From the NCBI GenBank assembly GCA_000697055.1, contig JNDT01001897.1:1-60482 (forward strand): 60,482 nucleotides of DNA. Reading direction: 5' to 3'. Under the pieces are notes generated by a model. That model ran no database searches. It saw nothing but the letters and a program-made list of their open reading frames with translations, and was not told the origin of the DNA. Position numbers and translations under genes: made by a program. Source of the stretch: Saksenaea vasiformis B4078. Lineage: Eukaryota > Mucoromycota > Mucoromycetes > Mucorales > Saksenaeaceae. Shown here piece by piece: positions 50,315 to 60,266 of this stretch (within the stretch, counting starts at the first letter, position 1; each line of letters opens with the position of its first letter).

Positions 50315-52023
50315 ATGGCAAACGACAGAGTTGGTGAAGGAAAGACCTACCACATACTTCAGTATTTGGCACGCTTTGCCATATGGTGCTACTTTCGCAA
50401 TGTCAAAGTCATCTGTCGTGCCCCTATCAATGAGCATGGACCACTTCTGGTAGCAGCAAATCATATGAATATGGTTCTCGACCCAGCAATGCTAGTTGCC
50501 ACCTTTCCCCATGCACGATCATGTCATTTCTGGGCACTTGCTCGATTTTTTCGAGTGCCTGTCTTAGGACAGGTGTTTCGTGCAGCTGGAGTCCTCCCTG
50601 TCGATACAAAGACACATAGCAATGCCAAACTATTCGAGAGCACCCTTGACTGTCTTGAGCACGGTGGTGTTATTGCCTTATTTCCTGAAGGTGCGAAATA
50701 AATATAAAGAAGCAAGTAGTCCCAAACTAAGCCATGTTCACGCGTTAGGTACCTCTTATACTGCTCCACATCACCTACCTTTCAAAGACGGTATTTCGTG
50801 GGCCACGTACGAATACCTATCACAACAAGCCAGCAAAACTACAGAACCCGTTCAGATACCGATTGTCCCTGTGGGTATTACATACACAACCAAGAACAAA
50901 TGGCGTAGCGATGTGATTGTAGAGCAAGTAGTGGGTTAAAATTTTGCAAGGGTTGGGTTTACTAACCTGGTAATACGTCTCTGTGCAGATATGGTGAACC
51001 GATTATTGTTTCGTCAAAAGACCTTGAGCAGTTTCAGCGCGTGTCAAAGGAAACAGTAAAGAAATTGACAGCTCGGATCGCGGAAGGTGTCGAACGTGGA
51101 ACGGTCAATAGTCCAGATTGGTAAGGAATATAGGGCACGCTATATCAGCGTGGTTTGACCGTAGCATGGAACTTTTTTTTTAGGGACACTGCAAATGCTG
51201 CAGCGGAAGCTTCATTTCTGATATTTGGAGATACAAGAGGAGTCCGACTAGAAGATTACACGCGTGTGTCTCAAAGGTAGAAGAAGAACTGCTTGACGTT
51301 GCAAATGTTGACATTTTCAACAGCTTTATAGATATCTTTCATCCGGATGAAATGCAGAAAGCAGACACATTTAAGGAAGATCGCAATGAACTTAAACAAC
51401 AGCTACTTATATTTTCGGCGATGCTTAAACGACTGCGTCTGACATCTCTCGACATCAGGATGTACGAAAATCAGGAGATCACATGGTGGAGGGCGCTCGT
51501 ACGATTATTGTCAACGTGGATAACACTCCTTGTGCAGTTACCCTTGTTTTTACCCGGTATTATCGTCAATCTCCCAATCTACATGCTTGGAAGATTAGTC
51601 AATCGATTTGAAAAATACGCAGAGTCTGTTGCCCAGGATAAGCTGGTTTTCTCCATTGGATTCGCCATCCCTTTGTATGGTACGTTTGCGTATTTACTGT
51701 GGCAAGCGCTGGGAGCGACGCTGCTGGTCTCTGTATTGGTTCTTGCGCTGATACCCATGTTTGCGTGGTACCACATGGCTTTGATTGATAAGCGCTATGA
51801 TATGCTGAAGGAGGTAGTTGCGTCTTGGAGGATCTTCAAGGCTGTGATAAGCGAGATGTACGAAATTGATCATCGTCATGAGATTCAAGATTGCGTGCAG
51901 CTTCGCCACTGGTGTCATGGTCATACGAAATCGTTACTGCTCCGCCTTGCCGAGGCCGGTGATCCCAAAGCCCAATACCTAGTGGAATATGCACAGCCGT
52001 TGTTTCAGTCTGATACACCGTGA
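50315..52023 (+). CDS. SCT1: Glycerol-3-phosphate/DHAP acyltransferase, Sct1/Gpt2 type
   Basis: Acylates glycerol-3-phosphate (or DHAP) at sn-1, the first step of phospholipid and triacylglycerol synthesis, in the ER. Exons 50315-50690, 50749-50923, 50989-51120, 51184-51276 and 51324-52023 give 491 aa. PlsC motif I is NHMNMVLD (residues 49-56). Motif III is FPEGTS, split by the first intron. Motif IV is IPIVPVGITYT. The C-terminal half has membrane segments near LSTWITLLVQLPLFLPGII, LVFSIGFAIPLYGTFAYLL and LLVSVLVLALIPMFAWY, as in Sct1/Gpt2. An in-frame ATG at 50129 would add 62 residues without any family character, so 50315 is preferred. The second intron (50924-50988) only keeps frame with a GC donor (GCAAGT). 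Convergent with HEN1, stops 120 bp apart. Confidence 0.88.
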
Positions 52024-52143
52024 TTTCTTTTCACTTTCTACTTTCCCTACTCTACAAGATCTGATATCCATGCATCCCCCTTTCACATTTTACACCTGAC
52101 CTCAACATATAAACATGATGGATGATTTGTATACAATAGACTT

Positions 52144-53607
52144 TTATTGCCCATTTTCATCATCTGAGGATGATACGCTTTTGATAGAGATTTGGTCATC
52201 ATTATCTGGTATTTCAAATGATTTCTTTACTACAATATTTTCGTCTTGCAGTTCATAGTCATCTGGACGCATTAACAGCAACTCGATCATACGAGACCGT
52301 GTGCGACAGATCTGGCGAATCCTCAAGATATCCCAAAGAGATACAATGGGAATACAAAGAGGCGTCCTCGTCCACCGTTTTTGTTTTTCAACAGTTGGTA
52401 ACTTGGTATAATCGGAGGTAGTCCAATCGAAATCATACCACTCTTGCCAGACCTTGGATGTGCATGATTGGGGTTTTTGTGGTGCATAGCATTCTTCGGC
52501 AAAGCAGAGAATCTCTACGAATGACTCGATTTCTTTAAGAGCACATTGATCCGGCAACAGTGGGTCTTTGTAATACGGAAATTCAATATGTTGCAAAAGT
52601 TGGTGAGATTCAACCCCCAACACCTTAGTGCTTGGTTGATCATCAGACCGCATGAAAACACAGGCCTGCGTACAGTGTCCAGTTTCGGACTCGTATGTTT
52701 TACCATCCAGTATTCCTATGCCGTAGAATTGTGTTTGATAATGATACTTGGTCGCTCCTTTGGCACACCTAAATACCAGTCTTCATCAGCAAATCCTTCC
52801 AAAGAGAACGTGTCAGCCGTTTCTAAATACCAGAGCTTCCCCTTACCATTCTTTAAATTGTTCTCGGGTCCATTCAAACTTGTGATCATCGTGGCGAAAG
52901 ACTGCATTAGGACGACCGTAATTCAGGGCTGTGAAATGGACGTTAAATTCTGCATTCGGTGTAGTGACGATCATTAATTTTGGTCGGTAACAGCCTAACG
53001 TGATCTCAAAAAAAGGCTCGAGCGTCTGTGGGTAGAGATGTTCAATAACTTCGGAACATATGATGGCTTCATAGCCAAGTAGACGGCGATCTACTTGGTC
53101 CACAGATCCTAGAAGATAAACGATTAATTCAGCGGCTCGACAGACCTAGTGTTCACCTTGAAAGATATCGATTGTTAGCGGGCATTCACGTAACTGTTTG
53201 TAATCTTCCTCCCATGGTTGACACGCTTGGATTGCTTCCTCCAGAACTTCTTCAGAGATATCGATACCAGCTAACTTGGTAAACTGGACATCGTCGGACG
53301 ATGGAGGAATAAGGAACGATAAAACGGATGCTTCACCGCAACCGTAATCTAACACCTAAAGTTCATTTTGTTCATGAGGGTACAAGCGTGTGTATACACA
53401 CACATGCACAAACATACATACACATGAAGCGAAAAGAAATAGGAAATACACGCACTGACAATCTCCCAAAGGGGAAAGGAAAGAAAGATTCTAAAAACAA
53501 CTTACCGTCTTGATTTTGTTTTTTCTTAAAGTCTCAAGAATAAAAGTACGCCGTTGCCTCCATAATGGAGGAGTGAATGACACGGTCTGAAACTGATCTT
53601 CTTCCAT
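52144..53607 (-). CDS. HEN1: HEN1-type small RNA 2'-O-methyltransferase
   Basis: Exons 53607-53506, 53355-53157, 53108-52847 and 52768-52144 give 395 aa. HEN1/HENMT1 methylates the 2'-OH of the 3' end of small RNAs and protects them from tailing and decay. The SAM-binding motif is VLDYGCGEASVLSFL (about residues 35-49), with LAGIDISEEVLEEA next. The metal-binding signature is SEVIEHLYP with a later His in FRHDDHKFEW, separated by VTTPNAEFNVHF, the family trademark. EQFKEWCAKGATKY and GHCTQACVF complete the catalytic domain. The C-terminal about 170 residues are acidic and less conserved. There is no dsRNA-binding or La-like domain, so it resembles animal and bacterial single-domain enzymes more than plant HEN1. 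The start codon lies 16-34 bp from that of the divergent next gene. Confidence 0.9.
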
Positions 53608-53641
53608 ATCGTGTATTAAAAAAATGGAAAGAATAAAAGAA

Positions 53642-55800
53642 ATGAGCGAGCCGACAACATCGCATTTGTGGAAGTCACTCAGTGGGAAGTCAATTCCGAC
53701 CACAGGCTTTGACCATCAGTCAGAACTTCGCCTTCCAGTTCTTGCAGTCCGACGGACAGGTGAATCTAAAGTGCTTACATCTTCAAGGGCATCTATTCAA
53801 GATTTTATCTATCAAAGGAGAATGACTGATTTGAGAATAACACAAGCGCTATAAAGGCCTCTCATCATTTGGCGGGGGAACCAAGTGGAGGGATTTCCTT
53901 GTCTGTGAACGTCCATTTTCGGAATCAAAAATTTAAACCCTTCCAGTTTGGGATAGAGAGAAACCTCTCTACTTTCACGTGGGCAATTCACAGACACGAC
54001 TTTCTCTCTCATGGCAATCACACATTGCTTTGAAGAAACAACTTTTTCGAAGTTCACATACTGTGAATACTGCAAGAAGCTTCTTTGGGGCATTACTCGA
54101 CAAGGTCTGCGCTGCTCAGGTACGACGCTGACTTTTCAGTGGACTACTGTAACAAAAGTTTCCTTAGAATGTGGTTATGTTTGTCATGACCATTGCAAGG
54201 CTTCTGCGCCGGGTTGCCCTAAGCTAAAGGAAGTCCCTGCATATCCAGCAGCCACACAATCGTTGCGGTCACTTCAACAACAGCATGGGCCATCCAACAA
54301 GACGAGCGTGACTGAATCAATAGATCCATTGACGAAATTGCAGCGTTTGGCGACTTCTGAACAGTTTCAAAATGTGCTTGTTGCAGCTGCTATTCATGCA
54401 GCTGACGATACCCAACCATCCAACGAATATCTTGCCAATCTACCCCCTTTGAATCCACAGCTAACAACTAAGAATTTCACACGTTTTGTTGCTCGATGCG
54501 GGCCTCTCTTTGCGTTTCGCGACTCGGTTATTCTTCTTTTAAGCTGGGAAAAACCCGTGGATACGCTCATTGCGATGGTGGCCTACTGTCTCATATGTAA
54601 GTCTTATTTTGTGCTACCGAATACAAAGCGCTAATGTTTAACAGGCTTCTATCCAAAGTTGATTTTGTTTGTGCCGCAAATCATTTTATTGAATATGATC
54701 ATTGATGGTTACTACAAACGCTATGGATACAATACTCGGTCATCGCCTGCATCCAAAGCCACTCCTCAATCAGTGACAAAGACTCTTCCGAAACCAAAAG
54801 CATCACGATCAACTTCATCCATCCAGCAGAGTAGCGAGCCGGCGAAACGTGGCCCATTTACGTTTAATTTTGCAGCAGCTCTTTTCCCTTCTGATGAATC
54901 CTCGCCTGAATATATCAGAAACCTTCAAAACCTTCAGAACATGATGGGCGAAACAGCTGATGCGCATGATGCATTCATGGCTCATGCACACTACTTTGAC
55001 TGGTCGGACGAAGCAATGACGATGCATATACTACAGCTAGTGCTGTTATCCACCGTGACTATGTCTATTGGTATATGGTTTGTTCCGCTAAACATGATTT
55101 TTTTGGTGGGTGGCGTATTGATGTTCCTGAACAACACACGATTTGCCAAATATGTCACGAAAGAAATGCTGCCTTCTGTTCTCGAATATGGTCAAAGTCA
55201 ATTGGACGTTTTGTTGCAAAAATACAAGGATTTTGAGAAAAGGTTGGATGATCAGAGTCAAATACAGGAGATTTCTGTATACGAAAATCAAAGATGGTGG
55301 TCTGGATGCGGTTTTGCACCTCAGGTAAGCTCTGTTTTTGTATCATTTAATATGTTAACAGATAGCAATAGATGCTGGCAGATGAACGAGGAGCATGGAG
55401 CGATATGTCAGGATTGGTGAGCTTGTCTCCGACAAAAGATATGTCGGCACCGGAAGGATATCACTGGAAAGACACTGCATGGCAACTAGATACAACAGGA
55501 CCGTGGATAGATGAAGCTTTGGGTATAGGTAAGTTGTCGAGTTTAGATCAATGGAATACTGAAGCTTTTGTTTCTAGAGGTATTGATAAAACAGATTTGC
55601 AGTTCAAGAAGACTAACATAGATCAATACTAGTATGCAGTGACATTGGATGAAGGGGGGTGGTTGTACACGGATGATCACTGGGAAAATCCAACAAATGG
55701 TAAAATAGGAACAGGTATCAAAGGTGTTACTCGACGTCGACGGTGGATCCGGACATGTGAACGCAATTTGGATATAAACTATAGCTTAAACAGCAAGTAG
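53642..55800 (+). CDS. C1 domain plus Pex30-like/dysferlin-domain membrane protein
   Basis: The N-terminal exon starts at ATG 53642 (or 53624) with HLWKSLSGKSIPTTGFDHQ. From about 54011 the joins are clear: to 54119, 54168-54596, 54645-55324, 55372-55528, then 55633-55800 via a possible 2-nt exon 55578-55579. A C1 zinc domain (THCFEETTFSKFTYCEYC, LLWGITRQGLRCS, then ECGYVCHDHCKASAPGC) suggests diacylglycerol or lipid binding. Then come paired hydrophobic segments (LIAMVAYCLICFYPKLILF, VLLSTVTMSIGIWFVPLNMI) and a dysferlin-type region (ENQRWWSGCGFAPQ, EGYHWKDTAWQLD, DEGGWLYTDDHWENP, RRRRWIRTCERN). This fits Pex30/31/32-like ER proteins that shape peroxisome and lipid-droplet sites. The region 53759-54010 is unresolved: flanking frames agree, but a third frame there (53851-54030) also looks coding, so either an intron or two compensating frameshifts exist. 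Confidence 0.78.
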
Positions 55801-55903
55801 CAAGCTGTACTTTTACAAAGAAAAGAAATAAAACTCATCGTATATGTACAGTAGTCTGTCAATGTAGAAAAAACATGTCTGTTTAATGTATAGAATTTCG
55901 TGA

Positions 55904-55984
55904 GGCACTCCCTTGGGCACTCCCTTGGGCACTCCCTTGGGCACTCCCTTGGGCACTTCCTTGGGCACTTCCTTAGGCACTCCT
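55904..55984. repeat. 12-bp tandem repeat, GGCACTCCCTTG x about 6.7
   Basis: Six full copies and a partial one. Copies 5 and 6 have CTTCC for CTCCC and the last has CTCCTCCG. A single inverted copy (CTTGGGAGTGCCCGAGGG) lies at 58541-58558, on the far side of the Fanzor-like ORF, so this could be an expanded terminal inverted repeat. Confidence 0.9.
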
Positions 55985-56880
55985 CCGCAATAGTTAGAGT
56001 TTCTTTAGAACTTCATACATTTGCAAGTCGTTCAACGATCTGCTATACCGGACGGAAAATGAACTAACGAAAATTGTTTACCACAGCGCAGCGGAGGTCC
56101 AAGCATTTTTTGGAGTGAACTTCTCTCAGCACCGAAAGGCACTGATCGAGCATTATCAATTAAAAGATATATTATTCACTGGCCCCTTCTCTGTCTTTTT
56201 TTATTATTTCCCGTACAACGATTGCAATTGAGCGAAGCTAAAGTGGCAGCTAGCACTACGATAAAAGATAACTGACATTTTATTTAGTGTTTTTATCGAG
56301 TAGTATCTTTTCTCTTCATCCAATAACGACCTCTATGACCATCTTGCTTCCTCTTATTGGTTGTACCCAGCCAGTATAAGGAAGAAAACACCATGAGATT
56401 AATCGAGAGAACTCTGTTAAGATTGTTGGTGGTAGAGGCAGATGATAAGCAGACATAAGAGACCGGACACAGCAGAGTGCCTGGTGAGTAGATCATTGTA
56501 CCTTAGTCATTACTAATTACTGTAGTGCATGTATCGATATCTTTTTTCATCATTCTCTTTTCTTTTTTTTTTCTCATTCATTGGAGACAAAAGGTGAAAA
56601 ATTGGGTGATGACATCCATTTACGCAAGTAAAAGGTCTTTGATGTCACCGGGACCAGTGACTCGTAACATTATTTCTGACAGCCGTAATTGACAACATTT
56701 CCTATAGCTCTGGAATAAACCTTTCTCCCTCTTACTGTTATCCTATCCATCAAAACCACCTGTATACATTTTTATTTTCTTTTCCATGGATCACAGTTTG
56801 TACGATTATTTTATATCGATTATGGGTGGTGTGCAGAGGCAGAACGCGTATTTGGATATGCAGAAACTCCAGATCCTGCG

Positions 56881-58389
56881 ATGGTGGTATTTACTGAGAA
56901 GATTGAGGAAGCGTACCAAGCTAGCAGACGGTGTCCGCTAGCAAACGAAAGTACAAAAGCTGCTTTGAAAAAATTGCAACATTATGGCTTGGTGATCGAC
57001 AACTCACCCAACGATGTCGCCTTTGACGTACTTTCTGCACTGACTTCTGGTACCCACGACTTCGTGCTGAAATTTGACACCACTCTCGAACCAATTCCAA
57101 TCACCGAACCACACTTGCTGTTGTATTTGATAGCAAATCATTCCAATTTCCAAATATACTTGTTTTCCGGTCGCGTAAAGACCATCAAATATGGCAGCGG
57201 ACCAATCGCAGTAGCTTTGTTTCACGACATATCGTCCTATGAAGGTACATCATCCTTTTATGTACTACGTGGTGGGACGAAAAGAAAGCAGACAGAAAAA
57301 ATAACGCATAATCCAGTAACCCCTTCGAATATCCCAGTGGCGAAGTTATGCGATACCCAAAAAGGGAAAAAAAGAAAGCGAACTGAATTGCTTCAGACGG
57401 ACGTTTGCGAAGATATACTCTATCTATCCATGAAGAATCGATTGGAAGGGAAAATACGGAAAAGACCTGACGAAGAAAGCTACGGTACTATATGGGATAG
57501 TGTCATTAGTGTCGAAAGACTGCCGAGGGGAGTACTTCCCAAAGCGGTAGACATTGCAAAGCATACGCAGGACTTGAGCGTCACCGTACCACAGATCAAG
57601 AGCACATTAGCAACAATAAACTACAACTACTTTGAGCGATGGCAAGCATGTGTCGTGGAGAACTTTCAAGATACGTATCAATGGGTACGAAAAGACGCTC
57701 CTGAAGGGAGCACATCCAGGCAGAAGGATAAGAAGGGAAAGGAGAAAGCAGAACAGGCCAGCAAACTTCAACTGAAGTACAAAACCTGTACTGCACCCGT
57801 GACGCAAATCTTTCGCGAAGATCTTTCTAAAGAAGCGAGGGAAAGACTTCCAGCTACAATACTTGAAACTGCGATCAAGTTGACAGATGACATTTCAGAG
57901 CTGTCTATGATAGGGTACTTGAATCTATTGCAATATTCCCGCGAAGGCTTTCCTTCTGTACGAACCGACACAGGTAGCCGAAAAGAATTCGACATGTCTT
58001 CTGTATTTCCGAAAGAATTTGTCAAGCGAAACACAAATACTACCAACAATGTCGTACTATCACTAGATCCTGGACTACAGAACCATCTGACAGTAACGAA
58101 AGGTAAAGCCGATGATGCTTATGACTTCCTTTGTATTTTCTGTTACCAACCGACGAAGTCTCCCATGGTACGTCGTCGTATCAAAGGTGAAATGAAGAAT
58201 GTCACTTGTCATGGTGTTTTTCAGTGTTGCAATCGGTTGTGTCTGTCTTTTGCAGCTGGATATACTTGTCGTAATCGAGACAATCAAGCAGCATTATCGA
58301 TCGCCCTTGCAGGCGCCTCTAACATCCTGTCCGAAAAACGGGAGACGCTGGAACCATTCCAGCAAACATATGACTACCAGTCACTATAG
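56881..58389 (+). CDS. Fanzor/TnpB-like protein, C-terminal zinc ribbon and NRD motif
   Basis: An uninterrupted frame of 502 codons from ATG 56881. The same frame is open upstream to about 56790 (reading HGSQFVRLFYIDYGWC...), so the true start or a 5' exon may be upstream. The middle is Lys/Arg-rich (KRKQTEK, KGKKRKRTELL), compatible with nucleic-acid binding. Near the end LSLDPG (Asp396) precedes CIFC (418-421), CHGVFQCCNRLC (443-454), CRNRDNQAALS (Asp467) and ASNIL. Paired cysteines followed by NRD-x-x-AA-x-x-IL is the arrangement of the RuvC-III end of TnpB and of eukaryotic Fanzor proteins. However, Asp396 is too close to Asp467 for a normal RuvC-I to RuvC-III spacing, so the nuclease may be internally deleted, divergent or inactive. 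Assignment is motif-based inference. Confidence 0.45.
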   Translation: MVVFTEKIEEAYQASRRCPLANESTKAALKKLQHYGLVIDNSPNDVAFDVLSALTSGTHDFVLKFDTTLEPIPITEPHLLLYLIANHSNFQIYLFSGRVKTIKYGSGPIAVALFHDISSYEGTSSFYVLRGGTKRKQTEKITHNPVTPSNIPVAKLCDTQKGKKRKRTELLQTDVCEDILYLSMKNRLEGKIRKRPDEESYGTIWDSVISVERLPRGVLPKAVDIAKHTQDLSVTVPQIKSTLATINYNYFERWQACVVENFQDTYQWVRKDAPEGSTSRQKDKKGKEKAEQASKLQLKYKTCTAPVTQIFREDLSKEARERLPATILETAIKLTDDISELSMIGYLNLLQYSREGFPSVRTDTGSRKEFDMSSVFPKEFVKRNTNTTNNVVLSLDPGLQNHLTVTKGKADDAYDFLCIFCYQPTKSPMVRRRIKGEMKNVTCHGVFQCCNRLCLSFAAGYTCRNRDNQAALSIALAGASNILSEKRETLEPFQQTYDYQSL

Positions 58390-58730
58390 AACACTGGATC
58401 AATCTTATAAGCCGATGATTACCTGCGAAGGTACAGTAGGGACTTTTACACACACGCAGTATAGGTTATCATCAATTGATATCAACGTGTATTAGGTACA
58501 TCAATGGTCCCTATTCTCCAGTAGGATTATAGCATGTTCTCTTGGGAGTGCCCGAGGGAAACCCCTTAATGTATAGAGATACTTATACAATGCCATTTGC
58601 ATCCTTTTTCTTTCTTTTTGCAATGAGACACTCAATTGAATTTGCTGATTACTATTCTTCAAGATTGTTCGAGCATGCATGTAGTTAGTTACATGACTTC
58701 AATGACTCTTGCAATTCCGTTATTATGATT

Positions 58731-59036
58731 CTTTTTTTTTTGTAGTCCTTCATGCACTTCTTTTTTTTTTACACTTTTTTTTTCCTCGCACTCTTTTTTT
58801 CGTCGCATTTGTTTTTTCCTTCGCACTTCTTTTTTCTTTCACACTTCTTCTTCTCTTTGTACTTCTTTTTTTCCTCGCACTTCTTTTTTCTTTGTACTTC
58901 TTTTTTTCTTTACACTTCTTTTTTCCTTTATATTTTTTTTCCTTTACATATTTTTTTTACAATTCTTTTTTTTTAGTAATCTTTTTTTTCTTGATACTTT
59001 TTTTTATACTTTTTTTTATACTTATTTTTTTTTATA
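58731..59036. repeat. T-rich minisatellite (C/T strand asymmetry)
   Basis: About 300 bp almost purely pyrimidine, built from irregular units such as CTTCTTTTTT, CGCACTTC and TACACTTC. Apparent long hydrophobic Phe/Leu-rich frames here are translation artefacts of T runs. Such tracts can form triplex DNA or mark heterochromatin or replication-slippage zones. Confidence 0.85.
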
Positions 59037-59908
59037 GAAGGATGGTTGTGTCTCATCGGAACATCTAAAAGTTTAGTAAATGCTGCATGTTTACACATTA
59101 CATATTGTCATATTCTACATACAGAATGACTAAATCATATCATGACATCTATGGATAAACCTCACAGATGAGAAACTAGATAAATAATAATTAAGCTGAA
59201 GTACAAATCATATCAGGATCTAATATCTGATTGTACCTGAAACCTCTTTAACATTGATCATTAGTTTATCATTGTAAAATTTTTATTTCTCAAGAATACT
59301 ACTACTACTATAAAAACTTCCTGTAAAACAATAATAAACAATTATCTAAGAGTCTCAACATATTTCCATTGTTATCTATCTCTCAATTAACCAAATTTCA
59401 TACATATTATTTCTTTCAAATGACTCTTTCTAAATAAAATGAGTATATTCTCTTTAGAAGCAGTTATGTTATTGTACAGTAGCAATCATTTTAATCAATT
59501 ATATTTCTTTGAATATTGATAGCTACTCAAATATTATATATTTATTCATCATCTTTGATAAATGTCCAGAAGTTTTATCGATATGAAATTATTTTCTAAA
59601 TCAAAAGATGATAAATAAATATACAACGTTTGAGTAGCTAGGCGGATGTCCAGAAGTTTTGTAGATATGAGATTGTTTTCCGAATCAAAAGATGACGAAT
59701 AAATATACAACGTTTGAGCGGCCGCCGATGTTCAAAGAAATATGATCGATTGAAATGATCGCCGCTGTACAATAGCATAAACGCTTCTAAAGAGGACGCA
59801 CTCATTTTATTTAGAAGGGGTCGTTTGAAAGAGATGACATGTGATGTGCGAACACGCAGCATTTACTAAACTTTCGGACGTTCCGATGAGACACGACCAT
59901 CCTCCTTA
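59036..59908. repeat. Long foldback (imperfect inverted repeat) with one AT-converted arm
   Basis: Left outer arm 59036-59100 pairs with 59908-59845. Left inner arm 59401-59560 pairs with about 59845-59680. The centre also has an inverted pair (59521-59563 with 59599-59640) and a direct duplication of about 82 bp (59562-59643 and 59647-59728). About 300 bp at 59100-59400 has no partner on the right and is bordered by ACATATT on both sides. Mismatches between arms are nearly all C-to-T or G-to-A in the left arm. Confidence 0.8.
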
Positions 59909-60266
59909 AAACCCGAGTTGCTACAGATATTAAAAACCCGAGTTGCTTCATGCTTCAAGTAGTTTTAAAACCTGAGTTGCTACGCGGTGTAAACCTCCCA
60001 TTTTTCTTTTTTTATATACAGTTATTTTTATTTTATTTTATATTGGATGGAGATTAATAAATGGAGATGAGAAAACATATTGTTATGCATGGAAAACGGC
60101 ATAGTAAAAGATGTATAGACACTTCAAAGGACCTGCCGCCATTTCTATTGCAACCCCGCTGATCACATGCCCATCCATTGTTCCTGACGACTACCGCGTA
60201 GCAACTCGGGTTTTTAATACCTGTAGCAACTCGGGTTTTAAATACCTGTAGAGCACGTCGGGTTTA
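59906..60266. repeat. Inverted clusters of AACCCGAGTTGCTAC
   Basis: Three copies of the motif (about 59908, 59934 and 59966; one is ACCTGAG) face three inverted copies (GTAGCAACTCGGGTTT at about 60198 and 60224, and a diverged one at 60249). Copies within a cluster are 25-32 bp apart, and the clusters flank about 200 bp of AT-rich DNA. Could be subterminal transposase-binding repeats. Confidence 0.8.

Larger units (their letters stand above)
55904..58558 (+). mobile_element. Candidate mobile element bounded by inverted GGGCACTCCC repeats
   Basis: The left boundary is the tandem repeat of GGCACTCCCTTG. The right boundary is its inverse with one mismatch over about 14-17 bp. Between them lies one long ORF with a Fanzor/TnpB-like C-terminus and about 900 bp of leader without other genes. 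A target-site duplication is not obvious. Boundaries are provisional. Confidence 0.4.

Noticed and set aside
58080..58130. LSLDPG as a RuvC-I catalytic site of the Fanzor-like ORF
   Set aside because: Only about 70 residues from the NRD motif, far less than the usual spacing, so it is noted but not claimed as catalytic.
58709..59068. Hydrophobic Phe/Leu-rich frame resembling a membrane protein
   Set aside because: A pure artefact of T-run translation; no start context, no motif.
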